DNA of 20,912 bases from CAMEON01 sp045128275 (GTDB lineage: Bacteria; Bacillota; Clostridia; Oscillospirales; CAG-272): positions 1 to 20,912 of the forward strand of contig JBGVRH010000048.1 of NCBI GenBank assembly GCA_045128275.1. Reading direction: 5' to 3'. Both the position numbers and the translations under genes were made by a program. The notes under the pieces were generated by a model. It made no database searches. It had not been told where the DNA came from and saw only the letters and a list, made by a program, of their open reading frames with translations. Each line of letters begins with the position of its first letter. Positions within the stretch are counted from its first letter, which is position 1. Below are positions 1 to 7,703 of this stretch, piece after piece.

Positions 1-1699
1 GGTTGTAGTACTTGACCATGATGAACAGCTTGCCGCCGCCCAGACGTGCATAGATACCTGCACCGCCCATAGCGCCTGCGCTGTCGGTCTCGTAGTAGTT
101 GTTGATCTTGTAGAAGCCGCCTGCGGGATCGAAGGCCTCGACGATGGCGTCGGAGTTCACGACCTTGTAGCCACGGGCGAACATCCAGCCTGCGCCGTCA
201 GAGTTGATGACGTTGGCTTTGAAGAAGTACTTACCGTTCACATCAGCGTACATATCGTTGATGGAGGTCAGGTGGTAGAGCTTGCCCTCACCGTTGGCCT
301 CAACGCCGGAACCGGGCAGAGGCAGCTCGGTAACGAAGAAGTTGCCCAGATCGGTGGCATCCATGGTGGTGCCGACCTCGTTGGCGTTCACGTCAGCGAT
401 GAAGCTGTCGGTGATGTCCTTGGGCAGCTCGGGCAGATCAATGGTGATGTCCTCGCGGAGCTGAACGATGGTACCGTCAGCCAGCTTAGCAACGAAGCCG
501 ACGAAGTGATCGTCGCCCTCAAGGTAGGACAGATCAACGAAGATATCGAAGCGGGTAGCATGCTCGCCGCCGGCGGCCAGAACGCCGTCCTCGGTGGGCT
601 TCTTGTAATCGCCGTAGACGAACTCATAGTTGTCCACGTAGTAGCCGAAGGTATCGATGGGCTGATCGAAACCGATCCAACCGCGGAGGATGATGCTCTC
701 CAGCTCAGAAGCGGCATTGAAGACCAGAGTGTTGTTGATGGCATCCAGCTTCGCGTCAGCACCGCCGTCCTCGGGGAAGTACATCTGGTTGTTGAGGTAG
801 AAGGTGTCGAAGGACACGTTCTTCAGACCGGACTCGCCGGGCTGTGCGTAGGGAGGATACTGCTCGAAGTCATACTTGGCAACTGCCTCCTCGCAATGGA
901 AGAAGCCGATGTAAGCGATGTCGATCATGCAACCCTCGGGCAGGGAGTATCTGGCCCACTGACCGCTCTCCTCCTTGTAGGGCTGGCCGTTCTCGTCCAG
1001 CTTATAGCCGGCCTCCAGAGGATCGAAGCGGAAGTAGGAGACGTACTCGCCGTCGTACAGGTTAGCGTCGATGAGGGACTGGGTGTCGAAGATGATGACG
1101 TGCCACTCGCCGTCGGCGATAACGGGCTGACGGATCATGGTGGTGTCATCCTGGGGGCCGTTGCCGGTGGAGGACATGTACAGCTGCATGTCAGCGCCGG
1201 TGGCATCGGTACGGTAGCGGATCGCAACGTAGCGGGCACCGTCTACGCCTGCAAAGGGATACCAGTAAGGATCGGGACCGAGAGGAACGACGTGGATGTA
1301 GCCTTCCTCGAGGGTCAGGCAATCCTGAGTCATGTTGTTGGGATCGCCGCCGGTAACGGTCTGGATGTCTTCAGCACCAAACACGTTCACGGGCTCCATG
1401 GGATCCGCGGTCTCGGGCTCGGGAGTCTCGGGAGCCTGGGTCTCGGGAGCGGGAGTCTCGGGATCAGTCTCGGGAGCGGGGGTGGTGGGCTCGTCGGGCT
1501 CGTCAGTGCCGGGCTCGGGAGTCTCGGGGTCGGTGTCGGGGGCCTCAGTGGGGTCCTCTTCACCCTGGGTGGGCTCTTCGGTGGGCTGATCGGCCACGGT
1601 GGTGTCGTCTACAGGAGGCTGGGGATCGTCCTTGCACGCCACGAACACGAGGGTCATAGCCACGAGAAGGGCCAGAAGAATAAGGATCTTCTTCTTCAT
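1..1699 (-). CDS. Surface lipoprotein with Pro/Thr/Glu-rich linker (3' end outside window)
   Basis: 566 codons are visible and the frame stays open to the window edge, so the C-terminus is missing. The start at 1699 follows AAGGAAG with 8-nt spacing. Residues 1-21 are a short signal peptide (MKKK, then a hydrophobic run) ending in FVAC; Cys22 would be lipidated, although Phe at -3 is less usual than Leu in a lipobox. Residues about 26-100 are a low-complexity linker of PET, PAPET and DEP units that could span the cell wall. The rest is rich in Tyr, Asp, Gly and aromatic residues, with beta-type segments such as YVAIRYRTDATGADMQLY and YVSYFRFDPLEAG. This resembles extracellular binding or sandwich domains common in gut Clostridia, but I cannot assign a family. 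Inferred role: a cell-surface, possibly glycan-binding protein. Confidence 0.8.
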   Translation of the reverse strand, partial: MKKKILILLALLVAMTLVFVACKDDPQPPVDDTTVADQPTEEPTQGEEDPTEAPDTDPETPEPGTDEPDEPTTPAPETDPETPAPETQAPETPEPETADPMEPVNVFGAEDIQTVTGGDPNNMTQDCLTLEEGYIHVVPLGPDPYWYPFAGVDGARYVAIRYRTDATGADMQLYMSSTGNGPQDDTTMIRQPVIADGEWHVIIFDTQSLIDANLYDGEYVSYFRFDPLEAGYKLDENGQPYKEESGQWARYSLPEGCMIDIAYIGFFHCEEAVAKYDFEQYPPYAQPGESGLKNVSFDTFYLNNQMYFPEDGGADAKLDAINNTLVFNAASELESIILRGWIGFDQPIDTFGYYVDNYEFVYGDYKKPTEDGVLAAGGEHATRFDIFVDLSYLEGDDHFVGFVAKLADGTIVQLREDITIDLPELPKDITDSFIADVNANEVGTTMDATDLGNFFVTELPLPGSGVEANGEGKLYHLTSINDMYADVNGKYFFKANVINSDGAGWMFARGYKVVNSDAIVEAFDPAGGFYKINNYYETDSAGAMGGAGIYARLGGGKLFIMVKYYN

Positions 1700-1727
1700 G
1701 GGGGGTACTTCCTTTCTTGATTTTTTT

Positions 1728-1773
1728 GGATGGCGGTCCTTTCATCAACAAAAAGACCGACCATCCCGGGATG
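1728..1773 (-). promoter_or_regulatory. Structured 5' leader with overlapping hairpins
   Basis: In the minus-strand transcript, GGATGG-U-CGGUC (1766-1755) can pair with GACCGCCAUCC (1738-1728), an 11-bp stem with one bulged U. The same GGATG segment is half of a perfect palindrome, CATCCCGGGATG (1762-1773). The two folds compete for the same bases. No U-run follows the long stem, so it is not an intrinsic terminator. It could stabilise the mRNA or affect access to the ribosome binding site. Confidence 0.45.
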
Positions 1774-1782
1774 CCCGAAGAC

Positions 1783-1811
1783 ATTTTACCATAAAAGTAT
1801 GAAAATTTCAA
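1783..1811 (-). promoter_or_regulatory. Proximal sigma-A promoter of the lipoprotein gene
   Basis: On the minus strand, TTGAAA (1806-1811) and TAAAAT (1783-1788) are separated by 17 bp. It is in tandem with the promoter at 1826-1854, so the gene may have two start sites with leaders of roughly 75 and 120 nt. Confidence 0.6.
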
Positions 1812-1825
1812 GATGCCCACCTTAT

Positions 1826-1854
1826 TTTATAGAACAAAACCTTAAGTTTGTCAA
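1826..1854 (-). promoter_or_regulatory. Distal sigma-A promoter of the lipoprotein gene
   Basis: On the minus strand, TTGACA (1849-1854) and TATAAA (1826-1831) are separated by 17 bp. The -35 is perfect and the -10 has one mismatch. It lies about 130 bp upstream of the lipoprotein start and just past the terminator of the gene behind it. Confidence 0.7.
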
Positions 1855-1903
1855 CTATACACAATTTTCAACACGCATTTTTCAGCAAAAAGACAACATA
1901 AAA

Positions 1904-1938
1904 AGTCACCCCTCGGAAGCGGCCTCCGAGGGGTGACT
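1904..1938 (-). terminator. Rho-independent terminator of the membrane-protein gene
   Basis: A perfect 14-bp stem (AGTCACCCCTCGGA with TCCGAGGGGTGACT) with a 7-nt loop is followed on the minus strand by TTTTTATG. It begins 8 bp after the stop codon of the upstream minus-strand gene. Confidence 0.9.
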
Positions 1939-1946
1939 GAAACTGT

Positions 1947-2642
1947 TCAGTTGGCGTAATTGTACTCCAGGATCTGGTCGATGAGCACCTCTCCCGTGAC
2001 GCTGTCGGAGAGGACGAAATACTGCTTTTTGGACTCGTCGTGGCCGATATCGGTGCGGTAAGTACCGTCGTTGAGGCGGATCTTGTACTCGACCTCGAAC
2101 TCATACTGGGTATACTTCCCTTTCTCCCCCGCCACCAGGGTCTCCGAGACCTTGGTCAGCTTGATATCGTAGAGCCTCTGCATGGTGAAGGGAGGCTCGG
2201 GATCGTGGTTCTCGTAATAATTGGAGGAGAACAGGGCATTATAGGCATCGGCATCCCCGTTTATGACGGCGTGGATCATATCCCGCAGGACGGCGGCTCC
2301 TCCCCCGTATCCGGGGAGATTCTTGTCGGTCAGCTCCTCTGTCTGACCCGAGCGGGCATCGTAGATGTAGATGCGGCGGTTGAGCTGAAGGTAGACCTCG
2401 TCCTCCATGATATCGTACTCGAAATCGGGGGTGGCGAAATTGATGGAGCTGGGGGGGAGCCTCTTGGTCTCCTCCTCCTCGCCGCCGTTCTGGAGATTAT
2501 CCAGGATACCGATCAGAGGAATGGCGATCACCACGAAGGCCAGGAGTCCGATGAGGACGATGATCATATTTCTGCGTAACCTTCTCGTGGATTCCCGCGC
2601 CTGGCGGGACTGTTCCTCGAAGCTTTGATTCTGTTGATCCAT
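1947..2642 (-). CDS. Single-pass membrane protein of unknown function
   Basis: 231 aa. I chose the ATG at 2642 (MDQQNQ) because GCGAGG precedes it. An in-frame ATG at 2663 is rejected: it has no ribosome binding site and falls at the predicted transcription start. Residues 1-25 are polar and basic (RRLRRN), and 26-47 form one transmembrane helix. About 180 extracytoplasmic or periplasm-facing residues follow, with a motif around VINGDADAYNALFSSNYY that recalls small NTF2-like or lipoprotein-like folds in Clostridia. I do not recognise the family. The gene stands alone with its own promoter and terminator and is divergent from the apgM operon. No catalytic motif was seen. Confidence 0.8.
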   Translation of the reverse strand: MDQQNQSFEEQSRQARESTRRLRRNMIIVLIGLLAFVVIAIPLIGILDNLQNGGEEEETKRLPPSSINFATPDFEYDIMEDEVYLQLNRRIYIYDARSGQTEELTDKNLPGYGGGAAVLRDMIHAVINGDADAYNALFSSNYYENHDPEPPFTMQRLYDIKLTKVSETLVAGEKGKYTQYEFEVEYKIRLNDGTYRTDIGHDESKKQYFVLSDSVTGEVLIDQILEYNYAN

Positions 2643-2672
2643 TGTAAGACCTCGCTTTTTCATGATGACAAC

Positions 2673-2701
2673 AGTATACCATATTCCGCTTGTCTTCGCA
2701 A
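2673..2701 (-). promoter_or_regulatory. Sigma-A promoter of the membrane-protein gene
   Basis: On the minus strand, TTGCGA (2696-2701) and TATACT (2673-2678) have a 17-bp spacer. The predicted start lies near 2666, which rules out translation from the upstream ATG at 2663 except as a leaderless message. Confidence 0.7.
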
Positions 2702-2753
2702 GACCCTATCATTGTTTTTTTTATAAAATTTTCATGAATTCTACCGAAACCTG

Positions 2754-2782
2754 TTGCGGATTCCGAAAAAATGTGTTATAAT
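2754..2782 (+). promoter_or_regulatory. Sigma-A promoter of the apgM-thrC operon
   Basis: TTGCGG (2754-2759), a 17-bp spacer and a perfect TATAAT (2777-2782). It places transcription start near 2789, so the in-frame ATG at 2771 cannot be the start and the ATG at 2816 is used. The -35 boxes of this promoter and the divergent one are about 50 bp apart. Confidence 0.85.
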
Positions 2783-2815
2783 AGTCTGATTCTATCATTA
2801 GCAAGAGGTTCCCTT

Positions 2816-4030
2816 ATGAAATACCTTGTTCTCATCCCCGACGGCATGGCCGACCGCCCCGTCGAAGCCCTGGGTCACCGTACCCCCATGGAGGCCGCCG
2901 TCAAGCCCTGCATGGATGCCCTGGCCGCCCGCGCCACCGTGGGCCTGGTCTCCAACGTCCCCGAGGGCATGGTGCCCGAGAGCGACACCGCCAACATGGC
3001 CATCCTCTCCTTTGACCCCAAGGTCTACTCCCGCGGCCGCTCCCCCCTGGAGGCCATCAGCATGGGTCTGACCATGGCACCCGATGAGACCGCCTACCGC
3101 TGTAACGTCGTCACCCTTTCCGACGGTGGAGAGTACGAGGACAAGATCATGCTGGATCACTCCGCCGACGAGATCACCACCGCCGAGGCGGATGAGCTGA
3201 TCAAGGCCCTGGAGGCTCACTTCGGCACCGAGTACCGCCACTTCTACACCGGCGTCAGCTACCGCCACTGCATCCTGTGGAAGGACGGCAACGATACCTA
3301 CGATTTTTCCCGCCCCCACGATATCATCGGCCGCTGTATCCGCGATTACCTCCCCTCCGAGGAGAACGGCGGCGGCGAGTTCTACCGTCTCATGAAGGAG
3401 AGCTTTGAGGTGCTGGATCAGCATCCCGTCAATCAGGCTCGCCGCGCGCGTGGCCTCAAGCCCGCCAACTCTGCCTGGCTCTGGAGCCCCGGCAAGAAGC
3501 CCCGCCTCCCCAGCTTCACCGAGAAGTGGGGCATCAGCGGCACCGTCATCTCCGCCGTTGACCTCATCAAGGGCATCGGTCTGTGCGCCGGCATGCAGTC
3601 GGTGGATGTGGAGGGTGCTACGGGCAACGTACACACCAACTACGACGGTAAGGCCCAGGCCGCCATCACCGCCTTCAAGGAGGGCGCCGACCTGGTCTAC
3701 GTCCACGTGGAGGGCCCCGACGAGTGCGGCCACCGCGCCGAGACCGACAACAAGGTGCTGTCGGTGGAGCTGATCGACCGAAAGATCCTGGCTCCCGTTT
3801 ATGAGTATTTGAAGACCACCGCCGAGGATTTCAAGATCCTGGTGCTTCCCGACCATCCCACCCCCATTGAGATCCGCACCCATTCCATGGAGCCCGTGCC
3901 CTTCTTCCTGTACGATTCCCGTAAGGACGCCTGTGGCGTGACTACCTTCACCGAGGCCTCTGCCGCCGAGACGGGGCTGTATATCCCCGACGGCTTTACC
4001 CTTATGGAGCGGGTCATCGAGAAGAACTGA
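2816..4030 (+). CDS. apgM: Cofactor-independent phosphoglycerate mutase, ApgM type
   Basis: 404 aa, close to the usual length of this family. It interconverts 3- and 2-phosphoglycerate in glycolysis and gluconeogenesis without 2,3-bisphosphoglycerate and belongs to the alkaline-phosphatase superfamily. Visible signatures are LIPDGMADRP at the N-terminus (Asp9, metal site), PESDTANMAILSFDP with the likely phospho-acceptor Ser56, VHVEGPDECGHRAE, and a C-terminal DHPTPIEIRTHS metal-binding block. The start follows AGAGG with 7-nt spacing. It is the first gene of the operon, read from the promoter at 2754-2782. In some bacteria, homologues sit near homoserine kinase or threonine genes and are annotated as homoserine kinase type. 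thrC at the end of this operon makes that alternative worth keeping, but the motifs favour the mutase. Confidence 0.85.
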   Translation: MKYLVLIPDGMADRPVEALGHRTPMEAAVKPCMDALAARATVGLVSNVPEGMVPESDTANMAILSFDPKVYSRGRSPLEAISMGLTMAPDETAYRCNVVTLSDGGEYEDKIMLDHSADEITTAEADELIKALEAHFGTEYRHFYTGVSYRHCILWKDGNDTYDFSRPHDIIGRCIRDYLPSEENGGGEFYRLMKESFEVLDQHPVNQARRARGLKPANSAWLWSPGKKPRLPSFTEKWGISGTVISAVDLIKGIGLCAGMQSVDVEGATGNVHTNYDGKAQAAITAFKEGADLVYVHVEGPDECGHRAETDNKVLSVELIDRKILAPVYEYLKTTAEDFKILVLPDHPTPIEIRTHSMEPVPFFLYDSRKDACGVTTFTEASAAETGLYIPDGFTLMERVIEKN

Positions 4031-4072
4031 TGCTTCCCTCCCGCACAAATCCCCTTTGAAAGGAGACTTACC

Positions 4073-4702
4073 GTGTCCGAACCTACTGTCCAAACGAACA
4101 CCGCCGAACAGACCCCTCCCGAGAAGAAGGAGAGCCTTGTCTCCTCTGTCTTCGACTACCTGGAGATCCTGGTCTTCTCGGTTTGCGTCGTCCTGCTCCT
4201 GTTCACCCTGTGCGGGCGGCTCTGCCGTGTCAACGGCTCCTCCATGCGCAATACCCTGTACAACGGGGAGATGCTGATCACCTCTAGTCTGGTTCAGCCC
4301 GAGGCGGGGGATATCATCGTTTTCCATCAGACCAGCGATATCTACGAGTCCATCAACGAGCCCCTGGTCAAGCGCATCATCGCCACCGAAGGGCAGACCG
4401 TCCGTATCGACTACGCCAAGGGCGAGGTCTACGTGGACGGCGTACTGCAGGAGGATCCCCACGGCTATCTGCTGGATCGATCCGGCAAGGAGATCGGCCG
4501 CTGGACCCAGGCCCCCGGCTATAGCTTTGACCACTCTACGGGCATCTTCGAGACCACCGTCCCCGAGGGATGCTACTTCGTCATGGGTGACAACCGCAAC
4601 AACTCCCTGGACAGCCGCTCCCGCGAGGTCAGCTTCGTGGATGCCCGCCGCGTCCTGGGCAAGGTGGTCTGCCGTCTGAAGCCCTGGACGGTCTACGATT
4701 GA
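4073..4702 (+). CDS. lepB: Signal peptidase I
   Basis: 209 aa membrane serine protease that cleaves signal peptides from exported preproteins on the outer face of the membrane. It uses a GTG start at 4073, preceded by GAAAGGAG at 8-nt spacing. A transmembrane helix spans about 30-48. The catalytic serine is Ser57 in VNGSSMRNTL and the general base is Lys100 in LVKRIIATEGQ (Ser/Lys dyad). Box E is GDNRNNSLDSR. The usual Pro after Ser-Met-X is replaced (SMRNTL), a minor variation. It lies 42 bp after apgM and 24 bp before rbgA. lepB-rbgA-rnhB is a conserved gene order in Firmicutes, often preceded by rplS, which is absent here. Confidence 0.93.
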   Translation: MSEPTVQTNTAEQTPPEKKESLVSSVFDYLEILVFSVCVVLLLFTLCGRLCRVNGSSMRNTLYNGEMLITSSLVQPEAGDIIVFHQTSDIYESINEPLVKRIIATEGQTVRIDYAKGEVYVDGVLQEDPHGYLLDRSGKEIGRWTQAPGYSFDHSTGIFETTVPEGCYFVMGDNRNNSLDSRSREVSFVDARRVLGKVVCRLKPWTVYD

Positions 4703-4726
4703 TCCATACACAGAATAGGAGATACT

Positions 4727-5671
4727 ATGCCCAGCGAACACATCCAATGGTTCCCCGGTCATATGGCGAAGACCCGCCGCTTGATCACCGAGAACCTCAA
4801 GAACGTGCATATCATCATCGAGGTGCTGGACGCCCGCGTCCCCGTCAGCTCCCGTAACCCCGAGCTGCGGAAGATGACGGGGGATAAGCCCACCATCCTG
4901 CTCCTCAACAAGGCCTCCCTGGCCGACCCCAAGAAGAATAAGGAATTCGTCAAGCTCTACACCGACGCCCATACCGTCTGCATCCTCTGCGACTGCGTGA
5001 CGGGTGAGGGGCTGAACAAGCTCCCCGAGGCCATCCGCACCGTCCTCAAGGATCGCGTGGAGCGCTATGAGGAAAAGGGGCAGGCGGGCCGACACCTCCG
5101 CGCCATGGTGGTGGGTGTCCCCAACGTGGGCAAGTCCACCCTCATCAACCGCATGAGCGGTGCCACCAAGGCCAAGACCGAGAACCGCCCCGGCGTTACC
5201 CGCGACAAGCAGTGGGTCACCACCAAGATCGGCATTGATCTTCTGGATATGCCCGGTGTCCTGTGGCCTAAGTTCGAGGATCAGACCATCGGTGAGAACC
5301 TGGCCTTCACGGGGGCTATCCGCGACGATATCCTGGATATCGAGCATTTGGCCGTCAAGCTGGCGGGCAGACTCCGCGCCCTGTACCCCGCGGAATTATG
5401 CGCCCGCTTCAAGATCACCGACAAGGATGCCTGGCAGGATCTGACCGACCTCCAGCTTCTGACCCTCATCGGCAAGAAGCGGGGCTGTCTCATCCCCGGC
5501 GGCATCGTGGATACCGAGCGTGTCTCCAACCTCCTCATCGACGAGTTCCGCACCGCCAAGATCGGCCGCATGACCATTGATTCCCTTCCCGCGCCCAAGG
5601 AAGCCGCTCCCGCGCCTCAGCCCGAGGTGCTTGCCGAAAAGCCCGAAACCGATGCAAAGGAGGATGCGTAA
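4727..5671 (+). CDS. rbgA: Ribosome biogenesis GTPase RbgA (YlqF)
   Basis: 314 aa circularly permuted GTPase that acts late in assembly of the 50S subunit. The motif order is permuted as expected: G4 NKASLADP (61-68) comes first, then G1 GVPNVGKST (130-138), a G2 region PGVTRD, and G3 DMPGV (174-178). The N-terminal IQWFPGHMAK is the RbgA/YlqF hallmark. The C-terminal helical domain is followed by a short Pro/Ala/Glu-rich tail. ATAGGAG lies just upstream. The stop codon abuts the start of rnhB, so the two are probably translationally coupled. Confidence 0.95.
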   Translation: MPSEHIQWFPGHMAKTRRLITENLKNVHIIIEVLDARVPVSSRNPELRKMTGDKPTILLLNKASLADPKKNKEFVKLYTDAHTVCILCDCVTGEGLNKLPEAIRTVLKDRVERYEEKGQAGRHLRAMVVGVPNVGKSTLINRMSGATKAKTENRPGVTRDKQWVTTKIGIDLLDMPGVLWPKFEDQTIGENLAFTGAIRDDILDIEHLAVKLAGRLRALYPAELCARFKITDKDAWQDLTDLQLLTLIGKKRGCLIPGGIVDTERVSNLLIDEFRTAKIGRMTIDSLPAPKEAAPAPQPEVLAEKPETDAKEDA

Positions 5672-6298
5672 ATGCCCTCCTACGATATTGAGCGTGCCCT
5701 CCGCGACGAGGGCTACGCCGTGATCTGCGGCGTGGACGAGGCGGGGCGAGGCCCTCTGTGCGGGTCTGTGGTGGCCGCCGCCTGCATCCTCCCCGACGGG
5801 CTGGAGATCCCCGAGCTGAACGACTCCAAGAAGCTCACCCCCAAGAAGCGGGATAAGCTCTTCGATCTCATCAAGGAAAAGGCCATCGCCTACGGCATCG
5901 CCGAGGGGACGGTGGAGGAGATCAACGAGCTGAATATCCTGGAGGCCGACCTTTTGGCTATGCGCCGCGCCATCGACGGGCTCCATACCCCCGACGGCAC
6001 CCCCTACAAGGCGGATTTCGCCCTCATCGACGGCAATATCGACCGCGATTTCCAGATCCCCGCCCGCGCCGTCATCAAGGGTGATTCCCTCTCCATGTCC
6101 ATCGCGGCGGCATCCATCCTGGCCAAGGTCACGAGAGACCGTATGTGCGAGGATATGGACAAGGCCTACCCCCAGTACGGCATCGCCAAGCATAAGGGCT
6201 ACGGCACCAAGGAGCATATGGCCGCCCTCCGCGAGTTCGGCCCCTCCCCCATCCACCGCACCAAATTCGTCCGTTTCCTGGACGAGGATCCGAAATGA
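5672..6298 (+). CDS. rnhB: Ribonuclease HII
   Basis: 208 aa. It cleaves the RNA strand of RNA/DNA hybrids and removes ribonucleotides misincorporated in DNA. The catalytic acidic residues sit in CGVDEAGRGPLCG (Asp22, Glu23) and ALIDGN (Asp120), with a further Asp in the SIAAASILAKVTRDR block. Conserved DSKKLTPKKR and KGYGTKEH are also present. The ribosome binding site AAAGGAGG lies inside the end of rbgA, with zero intergenic bases. The last codons overlap the start of the next gene as ATGA. Confidence 0.95.
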   Translation: MPSYDIERALRDEGYAVICGVDEAGRGPLCGSVVAAACILPDGLEIPELNDSKKLTPKKRDKLFDLIKEKAIAYGIAEGTVEEINELNILEADLLAMRRAIDGLHTPDGTPYKADFALIDGNIDRDFQIPARAVIKGDSLSMSIAAASILAKVTRDRMCEDMDKAYPQYGIAKHKGYGTKEHMAALREFGPSPIHRTKFVRFLDEDPK

Positions 6299-6714
6299 GC
6301 GGCTCCACTCTTACGGCAGGCAAGACCCGCCGACAGGTGGTGGGCAAGCTGGGGGAGGATGAGACCATCCGCCGCTACGGCGAGCTGGGCTTTACGGCGG
6401 TCGCGCGGAACCTCCATATCTCCCACAACGAGATCGATCTGATCCTGGAGAGCGAGACCCATTTGGTCTTCGTGGAGGTCAAGACCCGCCACGCCTCCCC
6501 CGAGTCCCGCACCCGCTACGGCCGTCCCGCCGCCGCCATCGACAAGGGCAAGCGGGAGCGCATGAGAAAGGCCGCAGAGGACTATCTGCGGGAGCATCCC
6601 ACCCCAAAGCAGCCTCGCATCGACGTATCCGAGGTCTATCTCCGCAAGAAGCCCGACGGCACCGACGAGATCATAGCCGTCAAGCTCTATCCCAACGCCT
6701 TTGCCGGGCGCTGA
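6295..6714 (+). CDS. YraN/UPF0102 family nuclease-like protein
   Basis: 139 aa. Members have a restriction-endonuclease-like core but no firmly established cellular role. The putative active-site residues are visible: Glu46 and Asp48 in SHNEIDLIL, and Glu61 and Lys63 in VFVEVKTRH, a PD-(D/E)xK-like arrangement. The N-terminus (GKLGEDETIRRYGELGF) matches the family. The start overlaps the rnhB stop (ATGA at 6295-6298), and yraN next to rnhB is a widespread gene order, which suggests a role in nucleic acid maintenance. Confidence 0.88.
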   Translation: MSGSTLTAGKTRRQVVGKLGEDETIRRYGELGFTAVARNLHISHNEIDLILESETHLVFVEVKTRHASPESRTRYGRPAAAIDKGKRERMRKAAEDYLREHPTPKQPRIDVSEVYLRKKPDGTDEIIAVKLYPNAFAGR

Positions 6715-6735
6715 CACACATTTGAGGTACGTATC

Positions 6736-7683
6736 ATGAAACTGTCTTTATTCGATACCCATTGCGATACCGCCCTGGAGCTGTATAACCATAAGGCTCA
6801 TCTGGACTGCAACGATTGCTGCCATATCTCCCTGGAGAAGGCATCCTGCTATGAAAATTACGCCCAGTATTACGCCATCTGGTCTAACCGCCGTCTGGAC
6901 GACGAGGCCTGCTGGCAGGTCTTTCTGGAGTCCTCCGCTTACTTCAAAAATGAGCTTTCCCGCATTGCAGATCGCGCGGTGCAGGTGACCAGCGGTGAAG
7001 AGCTGGAGGCCGCCGTCAAGGCGGGCAAGCATGCCGCCATCCTGGCTGTGGAGGATGCCCGTCTGACTGCGGGTAAGCTCGAGCGGTTGGATGAGCTGTA
7101 CGCCCTCGGTGTCCGTTACCTCACCCTTCTGTGGGGCGGGGACACCTGCATCGGCGGCTCTCACAACACCGAGAACGGGCTGACCGACTTCGGTAAAGCC
7201 GTGGCCAAGCGTTGCTTCGAGCTGGGGATCGTGCCCGATATCTCCCATGCCTCCGAGCAGTCGGTGGACGATCTTCTGCCCATCGCCTATGCCTGCGGCA
7301 AGCCCTTTATCGCCACCCACTCCAATTCCCATGCCCTCTACCCCCACACCCGCAACCTCCGCGACCGCCATTTCGCGGCCATCAAGGAGCTGGGCGGTAT
7401 CGTGGGTGTCAGCCTCTGCCCTCCTCACCTCATGGATACCTCCATCCGTCCCGCTACTGCGGAGGACGTGTTCGCCCACGTGGACTACTACCTGTCCATC
7501 GGCGGCGAGGATATGGTGGGCTTCGGTGCTGACTGGGACGGTACTGACCTTCCCCAGGGCTTTACCAACGTGGGACACCTCGAGCAGGTCGCCGAGGTCA
7601 TGGCCCGCCATAACTACTCCGAGGAGCTGATCCACAAGCTCTTCTGGAAGAATTTCTACAATTTCGCCATCAAAAATCTCTGA
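6736..7683 (+). CDS. Membrane-dipeptidase-like peptidase, family M19
   Basis: 315 aa. This family of zinc amidohydrolase-fold enzymes hydrolyses dipeptides, in some members including D-amino-acid dipeptides. Metal-binding blocks are FDTHCDTA (His9, Asp11), AVEDA (bridging Glu), IVPDISHAS, FIATHSNS and GFGADWDG. There is no signal peptide, so the enzyme is predicted to be cytoplasmic, unlike the mammalian renal enzyme. It lies 21 bp after yraN and 20 bp before thrC in the same operon. The substrate is not evident; peptide recycling for amino-acid supply is plausible beside thrC. Confidence 0.88.
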   Translation: MKLSLFDTHCDTALELYNHKAHLDCNDCCHISLEKASCYENYAQYYAIWSNRRLDDEACWQVFLESSAYFKNELSRIADRAVQVTSGEELEAAVKAGKHAAILAVEDARLTAGKLERLDELYALGVRYLTLLWGGDTCIGGSHNTENGLTDFGKAVAKRCFELGIVPDISHASEQSVDDLLPIAYACGKPFIATHSNSHALYPHTRNLRDRHFAAIKELGGIVGVSLCPPHLMDTSIRPATAEDVFAHVDYYLSIGGEDMVGFGADWDGTDLPQGFTNVGHLEQVAEVMARHNYSEELIHKLFWKNFYNFAIKNL

Positions 7684-7703
7684 TATACAGGAGCCACAAA
7701 ACC

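Noticed and set aside
272..1720. 482-codon open frame on the plus strand at the left edge
   Set aside because: It is antisense to the lipoprotein gene, which has a signal peptide, ribosome binding site and promoters. The Gly/Ser-rich end is the reverse of the Pro/Thr/Glu linker.
2798..5347. 849-codon open frame on the minus strand opposite apgM, lepB and rbgA
   Set aside because: It lies antisense to three well-supported genes. The GC-rich codon bias of those genes, with few TTA, CTA and TCA codons, leaves the opposite strand without stops. Its translation is Gly/Val/Leu/Asp-rich with no recognisable motif.
7684..7703. Possible T-box or threonine attenuator before thrC
   Set aside because: The gap is only 20 bp and holds just a ribosome binding site. 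No leader, hairpin or T-box sequence fits there.
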